Shown one piece after another: positions 1 to 8,165 of a DNA stretch of 8,165 nt; position 1 is the first letter of the stretch; each line of letters begins with the position of its first letter. The notes under the pieces are model-generated. The model was not told the origin of the DNA. It searched no databases and saw only the letters and a program-made list of their open reading frames with translations. The position numbers and the translations under genes were made by a program. This DNA is from an uncultured Eubacteriales bacterium. Lineage in GTDB: Bacteria; Bacillota; Clostridia; Oscillospirales; CAG-382. Location of the stretch: NCBI GenBank assembly GCA_900554405.1, contig USHI01000054.1, positions 1 through 8,165 on the forward strand, in the 5' to 3' direction.

Positions 1-2287
1 TCGGCATTTCGATCGTTTTACCGGTGGCGCTCGCCATAAGTCCGCGCATACCCGCAAGCTGCCTGATCTGCTTGATCGAGCCGCGGGCACCGGAAACAGC
101 CATCATGTTGATCGGGTTGAATTTATCGAGGTTCTTCTGAAGTGCGGTCGCGACATCCTTTGTACAGGTATCCCACACCTTAACGACACGGTCGCTTCTT
201 TCCTCATCGGAAAGCAGACCCTTGCGGTAGAAATCGGTGATGGCATCGACCTTCTGTTCGGCTGCCGCAAGCAGTGTTTCCTTTTCGGGCGGGATCGTCA
301 TATCGTAAACCGAAATGGTGATGGAGCCCTTCGTGGAATACTTGAAGCCCTGCGCCTTGAGGTTATCCAGGACCTCGCAGGTCGCGGCGGAGCCGTGGAT
401 CTTTATGCAGCGGTCGACTATCGTCGCAAGCTCGCTGTTGGTGGTGACGAAATCTATTTCCAGCTTGAAATCGTTCTTCGGGTCGCTTCTGTCCACAAAG
501 CCGAGATCCTGCGGGATTATCGGCACGTCGACGGCGACAGTCTTTCCGTTTTCGTTTGGAATGTATTTCTTTTCGGTGCGCTTATCGCCGTAATTGAAGA
601 TAAGCCTGCCGAGCGTGGTTTCGGTTATGCCGGATCTTGCCGTGCCGCCGAAATCCTTTGTAAGGCGGACGTGTATCTTCGAATGCAGACCGATATCGCC
701 GTTTTCGTATGCCATAACGGCTTCGTTCATATCTTCGAAGTACTTGCCCTCGCCCGGTTCGCCGCCCTTATCGAGCGTGAGATAGAAGGAGCCGAGCACC
801 ATATCCTGGGAAGGAACGGTGACCGCCTTGCCGTTCACCGGCTTCAAGAGGTTGTTCGGGGAAAGCATAAGGAACCTTGCCTCCGCCTGTGCTTCCGCGG
901 AAAGCGGAACGTGCACCGGCATCTGGTCGCCGTCGAAGTCGGCATTGAATGCCGGGCAGGCAAGCGGGTGAAGCTTTATCGCTCTGCCCTCGACAAGTAT
1001 CGGTTCGAACGCCTGGATGGAAAGCCTGTGGAGTGTCGGCGCACGGTTGAGCAGAACGGGGTGTTCCTTGATAACGACATCAAGCGCATCCCAAACCGCG
1101 GGGTTCGCGTGTTCGACCTGCTTTTTCGCATCCTTTATATTTCCGGATTTCCCGGTGGCGACAAGCTGCTTCATGACAAACGGCTTGAAAAGCTCCAAAG
1201 CCATTTCCTTGGGCAGGCCGCACTGGTATATTTTCAGTTCCGGGCCGACGACTATAACCGATCTGCCGGAATAGTCGACACGCTTGCCCAGCAGGTTCTG
1301 TCTGAATCTGCCCTGCTTGCCGCGCAGCATTTCGGAAAGCGATTTCAATGGGCGGTTGTTGGGGCCGGTGACCGGTCTGCCGCGCCTGCCGTTATCGAAC
1401 AGCGCATCGACAGCTTCCTGGAGCATACGCTTTTCGTTGCGGATGATTATATCCGGCGCCTGAAGCTCCATGAGCTTGATAAGGCGGTTATTGCGGTTGA
1501 TAACGCGGCGGTAAAGATCGTTTATATCCGATGTCGCGAATCTGCCGCCGTCCAGCTGTACCATCGGGCGGATCTCCGGCGGGATAACCGGGAGCGCTTC
1601 GAGTATCATCCATTCGGGGCGGTTGCCGGAAAGGCGGAACGCCTCCACGACCTCGAGCCGCTTGATATCGCGCACCTTGCGCTGGCCGCGCGCGGTGAGC
1701 AGCTCTTTTTTGAGCCTTTCGGATTCGGCTTCGAGATCGATTTCGGCAAGAAGCTTTTTGATCGCCTCGGCGCCCATGCCCGCCTGGAAGTCATCCTCGT
1801 ACTTTTCGCGGTATTCGCGGTACTGCTGCTCGGTAAGAAGCTGATATTTGGAAAGGGGCGTTTCACCCGGATCGGTAACGATATACTGGGCAAAATAAAG
1901 CACCTTTTCGAGAAGCTTGGGCGAAAGGTTCAGAAGCAGACCCATTCTGGAAGGGATAGCCCTGAAATACCAGATATGGGAAACGGGAGCGGCAAGCTCC
2001 ACATGACCCATTCTTTCGCGGCGAACGCGGGAGGTGGTTATTTCCACCCCGCATTTTTCGCAGATCTTGCCCTTGTAGCGCTGGCCTCTTTTATATTTGC
2101 CGCAGTGGCATTCCCAATCCTTTGTCGGGCCGAAGATCCTTTCGCAGAAAAGTCCGTCCCTTTCGGGTTTGAGCGTGCGGTAGTTGATGGTTTCCGGCTT
2201 TTTTACCTCGCCGTATGACCACGATCTGATCATTTCCGGAGAAGCAAGACCGATCTTTATGGATTCAAATTCAATATTGTTTTCCAT
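1..2287 (-). CDS. rpoC: DNA-directed RNA polymerase subunit beta' (5' part; runs off the left edge)
   Basis: The largest catalytic subunit of RNA polymerase, which forms the clamp and carries the catalytic magnesium. The first 762 residues are visible; the trigger loop and C-terminal half lie outside the window. Translation begins MENNIEFESIKIGLASPEMI. A zinc-binding domain follows, with Cys60, Cys62, Cys76 and Cys79. The catalytic loop NADFDGDQM is at residues 448-456, with Asp450, Asp452 and Asp454 matching E. coli Asp460/462/464. The bridge helix starts near SGARGS at 732 and continues to the edge. ATG at 2287 is chosen because a strong AAAGGAGA site precedes it and the N-terminus matches the family. 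It follows rpoB by 19 bases, so the two are surely cotranscribed. Oddities are Pro457 just after the catalytic loop, Thr85 at a clamp position, and a zinc-domain spacer one residue longer than in E. coli. Identity is certain. Confidence 0.99.
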   Translation of the reverse strand, partial: MENNIEFESIKIGLASPEMIRSWSYGEVKKPETINYRTLKPERDGLFCERIFGPTKDWECHCGKYKRGQRYKGKICEKCGVEITTSRVRRERMGHVELAAPVSHIWYFRAIPSRMGLLLNLSPKLLEKVLYFAQYIVTDPGETPLSKYQLLTEQQYREYREKYEDDFQAGMGAEAIKKLLAEIDLEAESERLKKELLTARGQRKVRDIKRLEVVEAFRLSGNRPEWMILEALPVIPPEIRPMVQLDGGRFATSDINDLYRRVINRNNRLIKLMELQAPDIIIRNEKRMLQEAVDALFDNGRRGRPVTGPNNRPLKSLSEMLRGKQGRFRQNLLGKRVDYSGRSVIVVGPELKIYQCGLPKEMALELFKPFVMKQLVATGKSGNIKDAKKQVEHANPAVWDALDVVIKEHPVLLNRAPTLHRLSIQAFEPILVEGRAIKLHPLACPAFNADFDGDQMPVHVPLSAEAQAEARFLMLSPNNLLKPVNGKAVTVPSQDMVLGSFYLTLDKGGEPGEGKYFEDMNEAVMAYENGDIGLHSKIHVRLTKDFGGTARSGITETTLGRLIFNYGDKRTEKKYIPNENGKTVAVDVPIIPQDLGFVDRSDPKNDFKLEIDFVTTNSELATIVDRCIKIHGSAATCEVLDNLKAQGFKYSTKGSITISVYDMTIPPEKETLLAAAEQKVDAITDFYRKGLLSDEERSDRVVKVWDTCTKDVATALQKNLDKFNPINMMAVSGARGSIKQIRQLAGMRGLMASATGKTIEMP

Positions 2288-2295
2288 TTAGCGCA

Positions 2296-2303
2296 TCTCC
2301 TTT
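2296..2303 (-). promoter_or_regulatory. Ribosome binding site of rpoC
   Basis: On the minus strand the sequence AAAGGAGA lies in the 19-base gap between the rpoB stop and the rpoC ATG, with eight bases between its end and the ATG. It is a near-perfect complement to the 16S anti-Shine-Dalgarno sequence and fixes the rpoC start. No promoter or terminator fits in this gap. Confidence 0.9.
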
Positions 2304-2306
2304 CAA

Positions 2307-6230
<3,924 letters not shown>

Positions 6231-6242
6231 ATCAACCGATCA

Positions 6243-6246
6243 CTCC
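6243..6246 (-). promoter_or_regulatory. Shine-Dalgarno of rpoB, unusually distant from the ATG
   Basis: The only good anti-16S match before rpoB is GGAG on the minus strand, 12 bases from the ATG, longer than the usual 5 to 9. An in-frame TGA lies between them, so the start cannot be moved upstream. The wide spacing suggests less than optimal initiation, or that leader folding matters. The rpoC site, by contrast, is strong. Confidence 0.6.
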
Positions 6247-6269
6247 ATTCAAATTCTTTATGCCCTGCA

Positions 6270-6297
6270 CCGGGGCAGCCCGGCACGGCGGCGCCGT
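6270..6297 (-). repeat. GC-rich inverted repeats in the rpoB leader
   Basis: Two adjacent dyads are visible. CCGGG at 6270-6274 pairs with CCCGG at 6279-6283 around four bases. ACGGCG at 6285-6290 mirrors CGCCGT at 6292-6297 around one base; the latter is a DNA palindrome rather than a good hairpin. TGCCC at 6261-6265 could instead pair with GGGCA at 6273-6277, giving an alternative fold. No run of U follows on the minus strand, so this is not an intrinsic terminator. A regulatory role is speculative. Confidence 0.4.
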
Positions 6298-6358
6298 TCC
6301 TGCGGGGAAAGCTTGTCCTTTATTTACGCTTTTGTCACAAATAAAAGGGATTCCACCC

Positions 6359-6370
6359 GCATTATAATGC
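6359..6370. repeat. 12-bp perfect palindrome just downstream of the rpoB transcription start
   Basis: GCATTATAATGC is identical on both strands and would lie at about +3 to +15 of the rpoB transcript. It contains a -10-like TATAAT in each direction, but neither copy has a -35 box at the right distance, so it is probably not itself a promoter. It could be a protein-binding site or a short 5' hairpin, or it could be chance in AT-rich sequence. Confidence 0.45.
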
Positions 6371-6378
6371 AGTTTACT

Positions 6379-6407
6379 ATAATAACACCTTTTCAAGTGG
6401 TTGTCAA
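6379..6407 (-). promoter_or_regulatory. Vegetative (sigma-A/sigma-70 type) promoter for rpoBC
   Basis: On the minus strand, a perfect -35 TTGACA (6402-6407) is followed after exactly 17 bases by TATTAT (6379-6384), five of six matches to the -10 consensus. Start of transcription is expected near 6372-6375. This explains how rpoB is expressed without an upstream ribosomal protein operon on the same strand. Confidence 0.85.
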
Positions 6408-6410
6408 GAC

Positions 6411-6437
6411 TTTTTTACGAAATTCCCTTGTTTTTTT
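6411..6437 (-). promoter_or_regulatory. A-tracts upstream of the rpoB promoter, UP-element-like
   Basis: Read on the minus strand, six A at 6411-6416 lie at about -38 to -43 from the inferred rpoB start, and seven A at 6431-6437 at about -58 to -64. Runs of A in these positions are typical binding sites for the RNA polymerase alpha C-terminal domain and raise promoter strength. The first tract is ideally placed; the second is slightly beyond the usual distal subsite. Function is inferred. Confidence 0.5.
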
Positions 6438-6442
6438 AACCT

Positions 6443-6467
6443 GCAGCCGCATAAAGGGCGCGGCTGC
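6443..6467. repeat. Inverted repeat upstream of the regulator's -35 box (candidate operator)
   Basis: GCAGCCGC (6443-6450) and GCGGCTGC (6460-6467) form an 8-bp perfect inverted repeat around 9 bases, ending two bases before the -35 box of the regulator gene. Neither strand shows a T-tract after the stem, so it is not a terminator. Its position fits a repressor or activator site, possibly for the WYL protein itself; this is inference. Confidence 0.55.
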
Positions 6468-6469
6468 GA

Positions 6470-6498
6470 TTGACAACGCCGCCGCGCGCGGCTATAAT
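6470..6498 (+). promoter_or_regulatory. Perfect-consensus vegetative promoter for the WYL regulator
   Basis: TTGACA (6470-6475), a 17-base spacer, and TATAAT (6493-6498): both hexamers and the spacing are exact consensus. Transcription should start near 6505, giving a leader of about 43 nt. A regulator gene with so strong a promoter is likely to be held down by repression, and the spacer is itself a palindrome. Confidence 0.9.
6481..6492. repeat. GC palindrome filling the -35/-10 spacer
   Basis: GCCGCGCGCGGC is a perfect 12-bp palindrome ending directly against the TATAAT. It has the same GCCGC/GCGGC ends as the inverted repeat at 6443-6467, at a shorter spacing. Protein bound here would block RNA polymerase, so it is a natural candidate operator. 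The GC richness of the region makes chance possible. Confidence 0.5.
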
Positions 6499-6532
6499 GA
6501 ATATATACGATATAAACGGAAGGAATTGCGCG

Positions 6533-6540
6533 AAAGGCGG
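6533..6540 (+). promoter_or_regulatory. Probable ribosome binding site of the WYL regulator
   Basis: AAAGGCGG ends seven bases before the ATG at 6548. It is only a partial match to AGGAGG. A better match, GGAAGGAA near 6518-6525, is about 22 bases away and too far. The ATG is still the best start: in-frame TTG 6470 and ATG 6497 lie inside the promoter. Confidence 0.55.
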
Positions 6541-6547
6541 TGGCAGT

Positions 6548-7540
6548 ATGCCGAAAAGCCCGGCACAGAAGAAAAAGCTTGTTTTGCTTAAGGATATGCT
6601 TTACGACCGCACGGATGAAAGGCACCCCGTTTCCACCGGGGAAATAATAGCCTTCCTGCGGGCGAACGGGATATCCTGCGAACGGAAAAGCGTTTATGAC
6701 GATATCGAGGTGCTGCGTGAGCTCGGCGCGGACATACGTTCCGTGCGCGGCAAAAAATACGGGTATTACATAGGCCGGCGCGATTTTTCCACCGCGGAGC
6801 TGAAGCTGCTCGTGGATGCGGTGAGCGCTTCGAGCTTTATCACCCCGGCAAAAAGCAAAAGCCTTTCCGAAAAGCTGGCGATGCTTGCGCCGAGAAGCGA
6901 ACGGAAGGCGCTGAACCGCGCCGTTTTTGTCACCGTAAAGGCAAAATCCGAAAACGAGGATATCTTCCGCAGCGTGGACAGGATACACGAAGCGATCGAA
7001 AACGATCTGCGCATAGCCTTTTATTACTACAACCCTCTCCCCGGCGGGAAAAGAGAGCTTCACCGCGGCGGCGCGAGGTACGACATAAGCCCCTGGCAGC
7101 TCGTGTGGGACGACGGCAACTATTACCTTATCGGCTACGACCACGGCACCGGTGGAATACGGCATTTCCGCGTGGACAGGATGGCATCCGTTTCGGTGGA
7201 GTACGGATATGCGCGCGGCGGCGCGGAGGAATACCGCGAATACGATATAACCTCCTATTCCGGTGCTATGTTCGGGATGTTTTCCGGCAAGCCGCAGACG
7301 GTCACGATCTCCTTCCCGAAGGAAAAAGCCTATATAATGCTCGACCGCTTCGGGCGTGATACGCCGGTCGCGCTCAGAGGCGACCGCATGACGGCGCACG
7401 TTCATATCGTTCCGGGGCCGACCTTCTTCGGATGGGTGCTCAGCTTCGGCGGCGAGGTGGATATAATCGCCCCGGAGGAGCTGCGCAATCGGCTGCGCGG
7501 CATATGCGCCGAAGCGCTGAACCGGTTCGGAAATACTTGA
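6548..7540 (+). CDS. WYL-domain transcriptional regulator (HTH-WYL-WCX architecture)
   Basis: A predicted cytoplasmic DNA-binding regulator of 330 residues. The basic N-terminus leads into a winged helix-turn-helix at about 8-75, whose recognition helix includes RKSVYDDIEVLRELG (46-60), a pattern typical of this family. The WYL ligand-sensing domain spans roughly 142-222: the namesake tripeptide reads Tyr192-Tyr193-Leu194, and the conserved arginines are in HFRVDR (206-211). A C-terminal domain at about 245-325 resembles the WCX extension, with GWVLSFGGEVDI near 295-306. Family members bind nucleic acid or small ligands through the WYL domain and control DNA damage, defence or metabolic genes. 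No such target lies beside it here; the neighbours are rpoB (divergent) and tyrS (downstream). Its own promoter is perfect consensus with inverted repeats, which suggests autoregulation. Family assignment is firm, the target unknown. Confidence 0.9.
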   Translation: MPKSPAQKKKLVLLKDMLYDRTDERHPVSTGEIIAFLRANGISCERKSVYDDIEVLRELGADIRSVRGKKYGYYIGRRDFSTAELKLLVDAVSASSFITPAKSKSLSEKLAMLAPRSERKALNRAVFVTVKAKSENEDIFRSVDRIHEAIENDLRIAFYYYNPLPGGKRELHRGGARYDISPWQLVWDDGNYYLIGYDHGTGGIRHFRVDRMASVSVEYGYARGGAEEYREYDITSYSGAMFGMFSGKPQTVTISFPKEKAYIMLDRFGRDTPVALRGDRMTAHVHIVPGPTFFGWVLSFGGEVDIIAPEELRNRLRGICAEALNRFGNT

Positions 7541-7565
7541 CTGTACGGCGCGGATATGTTATATT
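7537..7565 (+). promoter_or_regulatory. Promoter of tyrS overlapping the end of the regulator gene
   Basis: TTGACT (7537-7542, five of six) and TATATT (7560-7565, five of six) are separated by 17 bases, with a TG one base before the -10 (extended -10). The -35 box contains the TGA stop of the upstream gene. Start is expected near 7572, giving a tyrS leader of only about 22 nt. Confidence 0.75.
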
Positions 7566-7581
7566 CATGTGTATATAAAGC

Positions 7582-7588
7582 AAAGGAG
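7582..7588 (+). promoter_or_regulatory. Ribosome binding site of tyrS
   Basis: AAAGGAG lies six bases before the ATG at 7595, a strong and well-spaced site that fixes the tyrS start. Confidence 0.9.
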
Positions 7589-7594
7589 AATCAA

Positions 7595-8165
7595 ATGGGA
7601 ATATATGAGGAGCTCCGTGCGAGAGGGCTTATCGCCCAGGTCACGGACGAAAACGAAATAAGAGAGCTTATAAACAACGGCAACGCCCGTTTTTATATCG
7701 GTTTCGACCCGACAGCCGATTCGCTTCATGTCGGCCATTTCATGGCGCTCTGCCTGATGAAAAGGCTTCAAATGGCGGGCAACCGGCCGGTCGTGCTGCT
7801 CGGCGGCGGCACCGGATTTATCGGCGACCCTTCGGGGAGAACGGATATGCGCGCGATGATGTCCGCCGAAACGATACAGCACAACTGCGATGCTTTTCTT
7901 AAACAGATCGGGCGCTTTATCGAATTCGGCGAGGACAAGGCGATCGTCGTGAACAATGCCGACTGGCTGCTCGACCTGAAATATGTCGATCTCCTGCGCG
8001 AGGTGGGCGCCTGCTTTTCCGTAAACAATATGCTGCGCGCCGAATGCTACAAGCAGCGTATGGAAAGAGGGCTTTCCTTCTTTGAATTCAACTACATGAT
8101 AATGCAGTCCTACGACTTTTACTACCTGCACGAGCATTACGGCTGCAATATGCAGTTCGGCGGCG
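7595..8165 (+). CDS. tyrS: Tyrosyl-tRNA synthetase (5' part; runs off the right edge)
   Basis: A cytoplasmic class I aminoacyl-tRNA synthetase that activates tyrosine with ATP and loads it onto tRNA-Tyr. The first 190 residues are visible, covering most of the Rossmann catalytic domain; KMSKS and the anticodon-binding parts are outside. Translation starts MGIYEELRARGLIAQVTDEN. Numbering matches the Bacillus stearothermophilus enzyme closely: Tyr34, Asp38 and Thr40 in YIGFDPT, the HIGH-type motif His45-Val-Gly-His48, and Asp78 in GDPSG. The tyrosine-binding trio appears as Tyr167, Gln171 and Asp174 (169/173/176 in that enzyme), and CNMQFGG precedes the edge. The gene begins 54 bases after the regulator and has its own promoter and a strong ribosome binding site. 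There is no room for a T-box leader, which often controls this gene in Firmicutes. Confidence 0.98.
   Translation, partial: MGIYEELRARGLIAQVTDENEIRELINNGNARFYIGFDPTADSLHVGHFMALCLMKRLQMAGNRPVVLLGGGTGFIGDPSGRTDMRAMMSAETIQHNCDAFLKQIGRFIEFGEDKAIVVNNADWLLDLKYVDLLREVGACFSVNNMLRAECYKQRMERGLSFFEFNYMIMQSYDFYYLHEHYGCNMQFGG

Larger units (their letters stand above)
6231..6373 (-). promoter_or_regulatory. Predicted 5' leader of the rpoBC transcript
   Basis: From the inferred start near 6373 to the rpoB ATG, the leader would be about 143 nt. It has an AT-rich first part and a GC-rich second part (6262-6300) with inverted repeats. I see no U-tract after any stem, so it does not look like a classical attenuator, and no known riboswitch is recognisable. 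Together with the promoters it makes up the 317-base gap between the divergent genes. Confidence 0.5.

Noticed and set aside
395..2218. A 607-codon open frame on the plus strand opposite rpoC
   Set aside because: It is exactly codon-aligned with rpoC on the other strand and stays open because TTA, CTA and TCA codons are rare in that gene. The predicted protein shows no recognisable domain, and rpoC is certain.
6324..6362. A 12-codon leader peptide (MRVESLLFVTKA) in the rpoB leader, minus strand
   Set aside because: It lacks a Shine-Dalgarno sequence, begins only about ten bases after the inferred transcript start, has no telling run of codons, and no attenuator follows. Chance is likely.
6443..6467. 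Inverted repeat considered as an intrinsic terminator
   Set aside because: No T-tract follows the stem on either strand; the nearby T-run precedes it on the plus strand. It was kept only as a candidate operator.
6470..6547. N-terminal extension of the WYL regulator using TTG 6470 or ATG 6497
   Set aside because: Both codons overlap the -35 or -10 box of the consensus promoter, so they would not be in the transcript.
6404..7405. A 333-codon minus-strand open frame opposite the WYL regulator
   Set aside because: Codon-aligned shadow of a well-supported gene, and it would also span both promoters.
7565..8137. A 190-codon minus-strand open frame opposite tyrS
   Set aside because: Codon-aligned shadow of tyrS, which has clear catalytic motifs.

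Overview
This is a housekeeping window from a bacterium that looks like a Clostridia-type Firmicute. The clues are RNA polymerase subunits whose sequence resembles Firmicutes, AGGAG-type ribosome binding sites, vegetative promoters close to consensus, and moderately GC-rich codon use (judged by eye, not counted). The exact lineage cannot be fixed from the sequence alone; an uncultured Oscillospiraceae-like gut organism is a reasonable guess.

Layout: the left three quarters is on the minus strand and reads leftward: rpoB (RNA polymerase beta, complete, 2307-6230), then after 19 bases rpoC (beta', first 762 codons, 1-2287, running off the left edge). A 317-base divergent intergenic region (6231-6547) follows. 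It holds a leftward promoter with A-tracts for rpoB, a leader of about 140 nt for rpoB, a rightward promoter with perfect -35 and -10 hexamers, and two inverted repeats around that second promoter. On the plus strand are a WYL-domain transcriptional regulator (6548-7540) and then tyrS (tyrosyl-tRNA synthetase, 7595 to the right edge, first 190 codons). tyrS has its own promoter overlapping the regulator's stop codon.

How the genes relate: rpoB and rpoC form one transcription unit making the two large catalytic subunits of RNA polymerase. No rplJ/rplL ribosomal protein genes lie directly upstream of rpoB, where most bacteria have them; instead rpoB has its own promoter and a divergent regulator gene. 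tyrS charges tRNA-Tyr and is probably transcribed separately. The regulator's targets are unknown; autoregulation through the repeats at its promoter is the simplest guess, and an effect on rpoB is possible but unsupported.

I found no mobile element, CRISPR array, defence system, tRNA or rRNA, and no convincing new system. The points most worth checking are the divergent control region, an insertion and a long acidic tail in RpoB, and a few unusual residues in RpoC.
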